Shown: positions 9,982 to 18,569 of the stretch, one piece after another
Layout of the letters: every line of letters begins with the position of its first letter
Numbering within the stretch: the stretch's first letter is position 1
Source: Pigmentibacter ruber
Lineage (GTDB): Bacteria; Bdellovibrionota_B; Oligoflexia; Silvanigrellales; Silvanigrellaceae
DNA: 64,000 nucleotides
NCBI RefSeq assembly: GCF_009792895.1
Contig: NZ_WSSC01000004.1
Coordinates: 372,001 to 436,000 of the forward strand
Reading direction: 5' to 3'
The notes under the pieces: model-generated
What the model was told of the DNA's origin: nothing
Seen by the model: the letters and a program-made list of their open reading frames with translations, nothing else
Databases searched by the model: none
Position numbers and translations under genes: made by a program

Positions 9982-10342
9982 TTTTTTATTTAAAGCTACG
10001 TAATATCCAATCCTTTCTATTTGTTTAGATTGATTTAATTTAAAATATTTTAACTATATATTTAATAAATCAAAAATAAATAATTTTTTATTCAGAAAAG
10101 TATGTTTGGAAAAATTAAATTACATATTTATATAATTATAGAAATGACTAATGTTAAATAACTTAAAATATATCTAAATTAAAAAAAAGACATTAATGTA
10201 TAGGAATACAAATAGATATAATATTATCATATTAAATAATAAAATTAATTAATATATTTATTGACTAAGTATATCACAAAATATAAAAAATATTATTCCC
10301 AAATAAGTGGGTCTTATTAATCAACTTCTAAAGGAAAATAAA
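9982..10342. other. Long AT-rich intergenic region with a weak promoter candidate
   Basis: About 360 bases of mostly A and T with no open frame of note. A possible promoter for the next gene is TTGACT at 10261-10266 with TAAAAA at 10284-10289 (17-base spacer). No clear terminator for the choline operon was seen. AAAGGA just before 10343 is the ribosome-binding site of the next gene. Confidence 0.35.
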
Positions 10343-10774
10343 ATGAAAAATATGCTAATAAAGACAGGCCTTCTAATATCAATTATATTTTTACAATTTA
10401 GCGCTTCTGCTTTATTTATTGAAGACTTTAGAGGCTGGTTACAAAGCTCAAGTACTTCTGTTATTTGTGCAGAAAATAAAAAAAGCTATCACTGGTTGGA
10501 AAATGAATCAGCTACGGGTTACTGGGGTGTACATACCGACTATCATGCAGGATATGCTTTTCATTATTTTTTCCTTAGCGAAGGTGCAGGAAAATATAAT
10601 GAACTACAAAATAAATGTATTAGTAAATTTGGTGAAAAATTTAAATATCCTCAACCAGCTGATTACTCTTTTTCTGACTGGTATCCTTTTGCTAAAAATC
10701 AAAATGAGATGTTTCCAAGTGCATATGTGTCAAAGGCTTATATAAATTTTACCAAAACTTATATCCCTAAGTAA
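10343..10774 (+). CDS. Small secreted protein, unknown function
   Basis: 143 residues with a signal peptide (MKNMLIKTGLLISIIFLQFSASA, cleaved near residue 23). The mature part is rich in Tyr, Trp and Phe and has two Cys (in SVICAENKK and NKCISKFG), which could form one disulfide in the periplasm or outside. I recognise no domain. The longest frame begins with GTG at 10307; the ATG at 10343 is preferred because AAAGGA precedes it and the signal peptide then starts properly. It stands alone between two intergenic regions, with a strong terminator hairpin behind it. Confidence 0.7.
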   Translation: MKNMLIKTGLLISIIFLQFSASALFIEDFRGWLQSSSTSVICAENKKSYHWLENESATGYWGVHTDYHAGYAFHYFFLSEGAGKYNELQNKCISKFGEKFKYPQPADYSFSDWYPFAKNQNEMFPSAYVSKAYINFTKTYIPK

Positions 10775-10823
10775 AAAATCTTTTCTTAACTAATATTAGT
10801 TAGTAAAAAAATTCAGAAATTAC

Positions 10824-10869
10824 AAAAAATAAATACTTTTAATATAAATTTTAAAAGTATTTATTTTTT
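10824..10869. terminator. Perfect 19-bp inverted repeat, bidirectional terminator
   Basis: The arm at 10824-10842 is a perfect reverse complement of 10851-10869, with an 8-base loop. The stem is almost all A-T and ends in a T run on the plus strand and equally on the minus strand, so it can stop transcription in both directions. It separates the secreted-protein gene from the chemotaxis operon. Confidence 0.75.
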
Positions 10870-10960
10870 TGGGAAATTTCTTCCTACATTGACAATTCAG
10901 TATATATTTAAAAAAAATTGAATAAAGTAAAATTAAATAAATTCATTATAAAAGGGACAC

Positions 10961-11374
10961 ATGGAAGAAGTAAATCACTTTCTCACATTTTCACTACATA
11001 ATTTAATTTTTGCAGTACCTCTTAATTTTGTTGAAAGAGTTTTTAGATCTGTTGAAATAACAGAACAACCTTTGGCAGCTAAACATATAAAAGGTGTAAT
11101 AAATATTCATGGTAAAGTCGTCCAAGTTTTTAATATCAGAAAACTTCTCAACCTCCCAGAAAAAGATCTCTCAATTTATGATCAATTTATTTTAGGAAAA
11201 GGGAAAAAACCAATCTGCTTATGGGTTGATACCGTGCATGACGTGATTCAAAGAACAAAAGTACAAATATCAGAGTCGGAAATTATTACCTCAGAAAAAG
11301 ATATCCTAAATGGTATGATGAATTTCAAACAAGGAGTCATTTTTTTTATTGAACCAAATTGTTTTTTTCAATAA
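10961..11374 (+). CDS. cheW: CheW-like chemotaxis coupling protein (first copy)
   Basis: Links chemoreceptors to the CheA kinase. It has 137 residues covering one CheW domain: HFLTFSLHNLIFAVPLNFVERVFR at the start, then HIKGVINIHGKVVQVFNIRKLL, the conserved GVINxRGxVxxV-type block. The C-terminus is short. ATG at 10961 follows AAAGGGAC. It opens a run of seven same-strand chemotaxis genes reaching 19942. A second CheW-like gene follows cheR. Confidence 0.82.
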   Translation: MEEVNHFLTFSLHNLIFAVPLNFVERVFRSVEITEQPLAAKHIKGVINIHGKVVQVFNIRKLLNLPEKDLSIYDQFILGKGKKPICLWVDTVHDVIQRTKVQISESEIITSEKDILNGMMNFKQGVIFFIEPNCFFQ

Positions 11375-11397
11375 AAACAAGGAAATTGGCGGTTTAG

Positions 11398-12768
11398 ATG
11401 GAAAAAAAACAACTACCACGAGAACTTCTCGTTGAAATGGGAAATTACATTTCACGTCAGTTAGGTATTTTTTTCCCTACAGAACGCCTAGTCGATCTTG
11501 AACGTAATTTAGCAAATTTAGCAAAAGAAAGAAATTGTATTTCAGTAGAAGAACTTGTAAATGACTTCCTTAAAAATCCAGTTTCAGAAGAAAAATTCCA
11601 ACAATTAGTTGCACATATTACAATTGGAGAGACTTATTTTTTTCGTGACATAAGAAGTTTTGAAGTCCTTGAAGAAATTATTTTAAAAATAATAGAAAAT
11701 AAAAATTTCGGAAAAAAAGAAATCAATATTTGGTCTGCTGGTTGCTGCACTGGTGAAGAAGTTTATTCTATAGCAATTTTGTTAAAAAGATTACATATTA
11801 ATTTATTTGATTGGAATATTTCAATTATTGGAACCGATCTTAATAAAAATTATCTTGAACGTGCACAAAATGGGATTTATTCCGAATGGTCTTTTAGACA
11901 ATCTCCAGCATGGTTAAAAAGTTACTTTACCAAAGAATCTAATGGAAAATATAGAATAAATTCTGAAGTTCAAACTATGGTTAAATTTTATAATCTTAAT
12001 CTTATAGATACACATTATCCTTTAGCATTACAAAATTTAGATTTAATTTTATGCAGAAATGTTTTAATTTATTTTGACTCTACTCAAATTAAAAATACTA
12101 TTTCTAAGTTCTATAATTGCTTAAATAAAAATGGAATTCTCCTAGTAGGTGCAACAGAAACAGCACCCGAATACTTTCCGCAATTTAAATATATTTCTTA
12201 TCCAGATGTAATTATTTACGCAAAAAATGAAATTAATTTATTAAAAAATTCTTTAGATAATCATTCTTTTGACTTTCAAAAAAATTTAAATAACTTTGAT
12301 TATTCTGAAGAAGATTCAAAAATAGAAAAAAATGAAAAAATAAAAGAAGCAAAAAAAGAATTTAACTATTATGAAACATTAATTAAATTAATAGAAGAAG
12401 ACAAGAAAGATATTAATAATATTCTAAGAGAATGTGACAAAGCAATTAACACAGATAAATTAAATCCAAGTTATCATTACTTAAAAGCAAAAATATTAAA
12501 TTTAACTAATAGAATTGATGAAGCTCTTATAGAATATGAAAAGACTTTATACCTTGATAGCAAATATATTTTAGCGCATTTTGATTTGGGAAATATATAT
12601 TTAAGTATAAATGAAACTAAAAAATCACGCAGACATTTTGAAAATGCATTACTATTATTAGAAACGGAAAATAAAAATAATATATTACCAGGCTCATCAA
12701 ATATCAATGCTGAATATTTAATAGAAAATATTTGCTTAATTTTTAAGGAAAATAATTTTGATGAATAA
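11398..12768 (+). CDS. cheR: CheR chemoreceptor methyltransferase with C-terminal TPR region
   Basis: Methylates glutamates of chemoreceptors using S-adenosylmethionine; 456 residues. The CheR N-domain covers about residues 1-75. GETYFFRD is at 77-84, the SAM-binding motif WSAGCCTGEE at 112-121, and LDLILCRNVLIYF near 214-226. A Lys/Glu-rich linker (about 270-330) leads to TPR-like helices (DKAINTDKLNPSYHYLKAKIL, then IDEALIEYEKTLYLDSKYILAHFDLG) near 345-430. TPR-bearing CheR proteins are known, and the TPR probably docks partners. It overlaps the next cheW by 8 bases. Confidence 0.9.
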   Translation: MEKKQLPRELLVEMGNYISRQLGIFFPTERLVDLERNLANLAKERNCISVEELVNDFLKNPVSEEKFQQLVAHITIGETYFFRDIRSFEVLEEIILKIIENKNFGKKEINIWSAGCCTGEEVYSIAILLKRLHINLFDWNISIIGTDLNKNYLERAQNGIYSEWSFRQSPAWLKSYFTKESNGKYRINSEVQTMVKFYNLNLIDTHYPLALQNLDLILCRNVLIYFDSTQIKNTISKFYNCLNKNGILLVGATETAPEYFPQFKYISYPDVIIYAKNEINLLKNSLDNHSFDFQKNLNNFDYSEEDSKIEKNEKIKEAKKEFNYYETLIKLIEEDKKDINNILRECDKAINTDKLNPSYHYLKAKILNLTNRIDEALIEYEKTLYLDSKYILAHFDLGNIYLSINETKKSRRHFENALLLLETENKNNILPGSSNINAEYLIENICLIFKENNFDE

Positions 12769-13267
12769 AGAAAAAGAACAAGAAATTCTGAAAAAAAGAG
12801 CTGTTGAGCTTGCAATTTCATTGGATGAAGAAAAAACCAATTTTGAAACAGTTGAAATTGTAGAATTTCAACTCTCTGATGAAAGATACGCAATTGAATC
12901 AACTTCTGTAAGAGAGGTTTATTCTTTAAAGGAATTTACCCAACTTCCGTCAATACCAAAATATATATTAGGAGTAATGAATATCCGAGGAGAAGTAATT
13001 ACGGTTGTTGATCTTAAAAATCTTTTTGAAATTCCAAAAAAAGAATTACAAACTTTACAGAAAGTAATTGTTATTGAACAAAATAATTTAGTGTTAGGAA
13101 TTCTGGTAGATAATATAGTTGGAGTTTACTTATTGAATAAGAGCGAAATTAAACAAGGAGTCCCCACTTTAACTGATATTCGATCAGAATTTTTACTTGG
13201 AGTTACTAAAGATCAATTAGTTATTATTGATGCCATAAAATTTATTAATGATATTAAATTAAGTTAA
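12761..13267 (+). CDS. cheW: CheW chemotaxis coupling protein (second copy)
   Basis: 168 residues: an acidic/lysine-rich N-terminal stretch of about 35 residues, then a full CheW domain (VEFQLSDERYAIESTSVREVY, then IPKYILGVMNIRGEVITVVDLKNLF, then ILVDNIVGV). The GVMNIRGEVITVVDL block is classic. The ATG at 12761 lies 10 bases after AAGGAA; a TTG one codon earlier is less likely. It overlaps cheR by 8 bases, so it is translationally coupled, and the receptor gene follows 16 bases later. Two CheW proteins may serve different arrays or positions in one array. Confidence 0.9.
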   Translation: MNKEKEQEILKKRAVELAISLDEEKTNFETVEIVEFQLSDERYAIESTSVREVYSLKEFTQLPSIPKYILGVMNIRGEVITVVDLKNLFEIPKKELQTLQKVIVIEQNNLVLGILVDNIVGVYLLNKSEIKQGVPTLTDIRSEFLLGVTKDQLVIIDAIKFINDIKLS

Positions 13268-13283
13268 ATTACTGGAGATTGAT

Positions 13284-15128
13284 ATGAAATGGACTATTGG
13301 CTATAAAATTACTGGGCTCATACTTTTAATGGTTAGTATTTTTATCTTAATGTCAGTAATTATCTTTAAAAATACTAACCAATTAATGGATTCTTATACT
13401 GAAATTTCAAGATCAAATGAACTACTCAATGATATAGAAAAATTAAGAACTACACTTTATCTAGCAGAAGATGGGAAAAGAGGTTTTGTTATAACAGCTT
13501 TTGATGATTATTTAGGGCCTTTCACTAAAGCTTCTAATTCTTTAGATAAAGACATAGAAAATATTATGAATTTAATAACTGATAACAAAGTACAGACGCA
13601 AAAAATAAATTCAATTAAACCCTTTATTGCTGAAAAAATGAACGAACACACTAAAGCCATAGAACTAAGAAGAACAAGAGGTTTTGATGCCGCTAAAGAT
13701 TATTTAATTAGTGTAAATAATAGAAAATATATGGATAAAATTAATAATACTCTCGACGAAATAGTAATCGATACAAAACAAAAACTACAAATTGAGCAAA
13801 AAAATAATATAGCTGCTGTTGAGTCCTCCCGAAATTTGTTTGTTGCAATAATTATAGTAAGTATTGCGAGTTTAATTACTGGTTTTGTATTTATTAAATA
13901 TTCGGTTTCTGATCCTCTTATATACATTACGGATTTAGCTGCAAAAATATCAATCGGAGAATTACCAAAAACAACACAGGTCAGCAATAGACAAGATGAA
14001 ATTGGAGATTTATTCAGAGCATTTGCTCAAATGAATCAATATATTCGTGAAACCTCAGACATGCTCGAAGAAATTTCAAAAGGTAACTTAAATATCAGAT
14101 TAAATGCACTCTCAGACAAAGATGTCTTACGTCTTACATTTACAAGAATGGTGGCTTACTTACATAAAATTGTGAAAGCATTAGATGAAGTTGCTAAACA
14201 GAACTTGCGCTATAAGATTGATCCAGAATCAAAAGAAGATATTCTTGGCCATACTTTAATCGCGATGGTAGAAAAATTAAATATCATCATCAATCGTTTG
14301 AAAGAAGGTTCACAGGTCTTATCAAAATCAGCTACAGAAATTATGTCTGTAACAAGCCAAGTCGCAGCTGCAGCAACCGAAACATCTGGAGCTGTAAGAG
14401 AAACTATTGTTACTATTGAAGAAGTAAAACAAACTGCGCAACTCTCTACGCAAAAAGCAAAAAATGTCTCTGATACAGCAAAACGTGCCTCCGATGTTTC
14501 TTTACTTGGTGCAAAATCAGTTGATGATTCGATTTTAGGTATGACTGAAATAAAAAAACAAATGGAAACTATCGCCGAGAGTATTATGAAACTCAGCGAA
14601 CAAAGTTTAGCTATTGGGGATATTACTTCTGCTGTAAATGACTTAGCTGAACAATCAAATCTTCTGTCTGTTAATGCCTCTATAGAAGCTGCTAAAGCAG
14701 GCGAACTGGGTAGAGGTTTCGCTGTGGTTGCGCAAGAAGTCAAAGCATTAGCAGAGCAATCTAAACAGGCCACAACACAAATTCGTACAATTTTAAATGA
14801 TGTGCAGAAAGCGACAGCAAAAGCAGTATTAACAGCAGAACAGGGTGGGAAAGCTGTTGAACTTGGGATGAAACAGGTATTGCAGTCAGGCGAATCAATT
14901 AAAACATTATCTGAAAGCATTTCAGAAGCAGCACAAGTTTCAAATCAAATTGCAGCATCGAGTCAGCAACAACTTATTGGCGTAGATCAAGTTGTCATTG
15001 CTATTCAAAATATAAACCAAGCTACTAATCAAAACGTAACAGCAACAAAACAAGTAGAAGCTTCCGCTGGAGAATTAAATAGATTAGGTAATTTATTAAA
15101 AGAAATTGTTGATGAATTTAGAGTATAA
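13284..15128 (+). CDS. Methyl-accepting chemotaxis protein with periplasmic CHASE3-like sensor
   Basis: Transmembrane chemoreceptor, 614 residues. TM1 is at about 8-30 and TM2 at about 186-206. The ~155-residue periplasmic region contains EDGKRGFVITAFDDYLGPFTKA, which resembles CHASE3/4HB sensor helices. A HAMP domain follows (about 207-260, ending NRQDEIGDLFRAF) and a second HAMP-like unit (about 265-335). The signalling hairpin has EQSNLLSVNASIEAAKAGELGRGFAVVAQEV, close to the universal receptor tip. It sits between cheW and cheA, with GGAG before the ATG. Confidence 0.92.
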   Translation: MKWTIGYKITGLILLMVSIFILMSVIIFKNTNQLMDSYTEISRSNELLNDIEKLRTTLYLAEDGKRGFVITAFDDYLGPFTKASNSLDKDIENIMNLITDNKVQTQKINSIKPFIAEKMNEHTKAIELRRTRGFDAAKDYLISVNNRKYMDKINNTLDEIVIDTKQKLQIEQKNNIAAVESSRNLFVAIIIVSIASLITGFVFIKYSVSDPLIYITDLAAKISIGELPKTTQVSNRQDEIGDLFRAFAQMNQYIRETSDMLEEISKGNLNIRLNALSDKDVLRLTFTRMVAYLHKIVKALDEVAKQNLRYKIDPESKEDILGHTLIAMVEKLNIIINRLKEGSQVLSKSATEIMSVTSQVAAAATETSGAVRETIVTIEEVKQTAQLSTQKAKNVSDTAKRASDVSLLGAKSVDDSILGMTEIKKQMETIAESIMKLSEQSLAIGDITSAVNDLAEQSNLLSVNASIEAAKAGELGRGFAVVAQEVKALAEQSKQATTQIRTILNDVQKATAKAVLTAEQGGKAVELGMKQVLQSGESIKTLSESISEAAQVSNQIAASSQQQLIGVDQVVIAIQNINQATNQNVTATKQVEASAGELNRLGNLLKEIVDEFRV

Positions 15129-15130
15129 CA

Positions 15131-17542
15131 ATGGATCAAAAACAGCAATTACTGCTCAATAAGCTTCTCCAAACATTTAAGCTTGAAGCAGAAGAACATT
15201 TAAATAACATGACAACTTTTCTAGTAGAGCTAGAAAAAGAAACAGATGAAAATTCAAAAAAAACTCTTATAGAAAATATTTTTCGTGAATTTCATAGCTT
15301 AAAGGGAGCTTCAAGAACAGTAAATCGTTTAGAAGCAGAAAAAATATGCCATGCATGTGAAAATGTTTTTTTCCTACTAAAAAACAATCAACTTAAATTA
15401 TCTGCTGAACTATTTAATCAATTTCATGCTCTTTTAGATCTTCTTGGAAAAGTAGTTATTATAAATGATAATGAAATTTCTGATAAAGATAAATCTTTAA
15501 GTAGAGACTTACTCCAAAAATTAAGTAAACTATCTAATGCACAAAATCAAATACAGACAGAAAATAAAGCTAGTCAATTAAATAGTAATGAGAAAATAAA
15601 TCCTGAAATAAATTCATCTAATAATAAAAATATTAGCAAACAAATCGAACCAGAAAAAAAAGCACAAGAGGTATTTAACAATAAAAAAACTGAAGAAGAA
15701 AATTTTCAAAAAGAAGTAAAAAGCAAATTAGTTGAAGAAGAAAAATCAAGAAACGAATTAAAAAAGAATAATACACAAGATGAAAGTAATTTAAAAAGAA
15801 CTAGTGATGAAGAGAAATTACCTAAATTAGAAATAGCTAAAAGTAATATAAGGATTTCAACTGATAGATTGAACAATGTTCTATTGCAAATTGAAGAACT
15901 AAGAGGTCTGGCAATAAATTCAAGAGATCACCTTGTATTTGTCAAAGAGCTTGGAAATATAATAGACTTATATAAGAGAGAAAGCAATAAAAACGAGCAT
16001 ATATCAAATGATACTCTTTCATCACTTGGAATTAAAGTTTCTAATTTAACTGGATTTCTAGATAGAGATCAGCGATCTTTTCATAGCATGCTTGATTCTA
16101 TTTTAGGAGACATGCGGAAACTATTGATGTTACCTTGTTCAAGTGTTTTAGATTTATTCCCTAAAATCGTAAGGGATTTAGCGCATTCTTTAGAAAAAGA
16201 AGTAGAATTAAATATTCAAAATGGCGAAATAGTTTTAGATAGACGCATACTAGAAGAAATAAAAGACCCACTAATTCATATTATTCGCAATTGTGTAGAT
16301 CACGGAATTGAAAAACCATCAGTAAGAATTGCTAGAAAAAAACCAGCTAAAGGAACAATTAATATTTCGGTATCAGCCACACTTGGCAATAAAATTGAAA
16401 TATCAATTTCTGACAATGGAAATGGTATTAATCTTGAAAAATTAAAAAATAAAGCAATCCAAGCTGGTCTCATTTCTTATGAACATTCACTTAAAATGAC
16501 AGAGCAAGAACAAATACATCTTATTTTTGAATCTGGAATTAGTACTAGTGATATGATCACAGATCTATCTGGAAGAGGCTTAGGAATGGCCATAGTAAGA
16601 GAAAAAATAGAAAAATTAGGAGGCTCCATACATGTAGAAATGGTTCAAGGAAAAAGCACCAATTTTACAATAAGAGTACCAACAACTTTAGCAACTTTTC
16701 GTGGAATTTTAGTGCGTGTTTGGAATCAACTGCTTGTGTTCCCAACTGTGCATGTTGAAAGGGCAATTAGATTAGCTTTTAATCAAATTAAAACGATTGA
16801 AAATAGAGAAGTTATTCAATTTAATAATCAATCAGTCTCAGCTGTTTCTTTAGCACATGTTCTTAATATGGAGTTAAAGCAAGACTCTGCAATAAAAATT
16901 CCTGACAAAGTTTTATTTGTTGTTGCAGAACTTTCAGGACAAAATATAGCTTTCCAAGTAGATGAAATACTAGGGGAACAAGACGTTATTGTTAAGAGTG
17001 TGGGTAAAAAATTAGGGAAAGTTCCAAATATATCTGGAGTAACAATATTAGGTAACGGGAAAGTAATTCCTATTTTAAATATGTTTGACTTAATGAAATC
17101 TGCAATTTCTTTAAATTCAAGATCGAGTATTTTAAATCCTGAAAAAACAAATGCTGTAATTACAAAGAAAAAGAAAAAAATAATATTAGTTGTTGATGAT
17201 TCTATTACCTCTAGAACATTGCTAAAAAATGTTCTGCAAGCTGCTAGTTACGAGGTAATAACAGCCGTAGATGGCAGTGAAGGATTATCTTTAGCAAAAG
17301 CTGAATATTTTGATCTTATTATTTCTGATGTAGATATGCCAAATTTAGACGGTTTTGAAATGACTAGGCAAATAAAATCCGACGAAAAACTTGCAAAAAC
17401 GCCTGTTATTTTGGTGACCTCAAGAGACACTAAAGAAAGTAAAGAAAAAGGTTTAGAAGTTGGAGCAAATGCATATATTGTAAAAAGCAGTTTCGATCAA
17501 AGTAATCTTTTAGAAGTTGTTTGGGGGTTACTACATGATTGA
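15131..17542 (+). CDS. cheA: CheA histidine kinase with C-terminal receiver domain (hybrid)
   Basis: Central chemotaxis kinase, 803 residues. The P1/Hpt domain has REFHSLKGAS with phospho-acceptor H55. A long Lys/Glu/Asn-rich linker (about 140-235) replaces a recognisable P2. The kinase core follows, with the N-box HIIRNCVDHGIEKPSVR near residue 390, then DNGNGI and GRGLGMAIVREK. A CheW-like P5 domain covers about 520-660. The last ~120 residues are a receiver: VVDDSITSRTLL, phospho-acceptor in IISDVDMPNLDGFEM, and the conserved Lys in YIVKSS. Fused receivers occur in FrzE-type and cyanobacterial CheA proteins. No free CheY is in this operon. Confidence 0.93.
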   Translation: MDQKQQLLLNKLLQTFKLEAEEHLNNMTTFLVELEKETDENSKKTLIENIFREFHSLKGASRTVNRLEAEKICHACENVFFLLKNNQLKLSAELFNQFHALLDLLGKVVIINDNEISDKDKSLSRDLLQKLSKLSNAQNQIQTENKASQLNSNEKINPEINSSNNKNISKQIEPEKKAQEVFNNKKTEEENFQKEVKSKLVEEEKSRNELKKNNTQDESNLKRTSDEEKLPKLEIAKSNIRISTDRLNNVLLQIEELRGLAINSRDHLVFVKELGNIIDLYKRESNKNEHISNDTLSSLGIKVSNLTGFLDRDQRSFHSMLDSILGDMRKLLMLPCSSVLDLFPKIVRDLAHSLEKEVELNIQNGEIVLDRRILEEIKDPLIHIIRNCVDHGIEKPSVRIARKKPAKGTINISVSATLGNKIEISISDNGNGINLEKLKNKAIQAGLISYEHSLKMTEQEQIHLIFESGISTSDMITDLSGRGLGMAIVREKIEKLGGSIHVEMVQGKSTNFTIRVPTTLATFRGILVRVWNQLLVFPTVHVERAIRLAFNQIKTIENREVIQFNNQSVSAVSLAHVLNMELKQDSAIKIPDKVLFVVAELSGQNIAFQVDEILGEQDVIVKSVGKKLGKVPNISGVTILGNGKVIPILNMFDLMKSAISLNSRSSILNPEKTNAVITKKKKKIILVVDDSITSRTLLKNVLQAASYEVITAVDGSEGLSLAKAEYFDLIISDVDMPNLDGFEMTRQIKSDEKLAKTPVILVTSRDTKESKEKGLEVGANAYIVKSSFDQSNLLEVVWGLLHD

Positions 17543-18569
17543 TATTCTTATTGTTGAAGATTCATTAGTTGCACAAGAATATCTTATTCAAATATTAAGT
17601 AGTGATCCTTTAATTAGAATTGTGGGTACAGCTAAATCAGGCGAAGAAGCCATTGAAAAAGTAAAAAAATATCATCCACACGTTGTTACAATGGACATAG
17701 AACTTCCCAAAATGAATGGCTTTGAAGCCACAAAAGCAATAATGCAGGCTTGGCCAACAAGAGTTATTATCGTAACAGCTCTTGAAGCAAAACTATTAGA
17801 TCTTACCTTTAAAGCTATGTCTGCAGGTGCCGTTGCCTTGATAGAAAAACCACCTGCATTTGGAAATGAAAACTCTGAAAAAAAGAAAAAAGAACTTATT
17901 GATACAGTAAAATTAATGTCTGAAGTTCCTGTTGTTAGACATAGGATGTCAAATAAAACTTCAAATACCTCAGAAAACCCTGTGAAAAAAAACATTAAAG
18001 TTCTTGCCATCGGGGCTTCAACGGGGGGGCCGCCAATATTAGAAACTATCTTAAAAGGCTTACCAAAAAATTTTCCAGCTCCAATTTTGATTGTCCAACA
18101 CATTACTGAAGGTTTTATAGATGGACTTGCAAAATGGCTATCAACTTCTATTGAAATGCCAATCCATATTGCAACAAATGGAACTTTCCCTTTAGCAGGA
18201 AATGTTTATTTAGCTCCCGATCATTATCATCTGGTCATCGGAAAAAATGGTTGCATTGAGTTAAATAATGACCCTCCTGATCATAACTTAAAACCTTCAG
18301 TAGAACATTTATTCCAATCTGTTGCTAAATTATTTGGAAACGAAGCTGTTGGAGTTTTGTTAACAGGTATGGGTCGAGATGGAGCAGATGGGCTAAAATT
18401 AATGTTTGAGAAGGGTGCTATAACTATAGCTCAAGATGAGCAAAGTAGTCTTGTATTTGGAATGCCTAATGAAGCAATAAAAACAGGTGGGGTTACTTAT
18501 GTGTTACCTCCGGAAAAAATTGTTGAAACTATATTATGTATTGTAAGTAATACTGAAGGAAAATCATGA
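17535..18569 (+). CDS. cheB: CheB chemoreceptor glutamate methylesterase
   Basis: Removes methyl groups from, and may deamidate, chemoreceptors; 344 residues. The receiver domain (1-120) has acceptor D54 in VTMDIELPKMNGFEA. The esterase domain (about 155-340) has catalytic S162 in IGASTGGPP, H189 in IVQHITEGF and D282 in TGMGRDGADGL, the full CheB triad. The longest frame starts at 17517, but ATG 17535 is preferred: a G-rich Shine-Dalgarno precedes it and it overlaps cheA by 8 bases. The next gene overlaps by 4 bases. Confidence 0.93.
   Translation: MIDILIVEDSLVAQEYLIQILSSDPLIRIVGTAKSGEEAIEKVKKYHPHVVTMDIELPKMNGFEATKAIMQAWPTRVIIVTALEAKLLDLTFKAMSAGAVALIEKPPAFGNENSEKKKKELIDTVKLMSEVPVVRHRMSNKTSNTSENPVKKNIKVLAIGASTGGPPILETILKGLPKNFPAPILIVQHITEGFIDGLAKWLSTSIEMPIHIATNGTFPLAGNVYLAPDHYHLVIGKNGCIELNNDPPDHNLKPSVEHLFQSVAKLFGNEAVGVLLTGMGRDGADGLKLMFEKGAITIAQDEQSSLVFGMPNEAIKTGGVTYVLPPEKIVETILCIVSNTEGKS

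Noticed and set aside
10419-10745. A 108-codon plus-strand frame inside the small secreted protein gene
   Set aside because: The overlapping frame from 10343 has a proper signal peptide and ribosome-binding site; this one has neither.
12477-12902. A 141-codon frame antisense to the cheR/cheW junction
   Set aside because: Shadow of two supported genes on the other strand.
14210-14920. A 236-codon open frame antisense to the chemoreceptor gene
   Set aside because: Repetitive Ala/Glu/Lys/Gln codons in the receptor's coiled coil leave the opposite strand open. The translation is low-complexity Ser/Ala/Cys/Phe-rich, with no ribosome-binding site.
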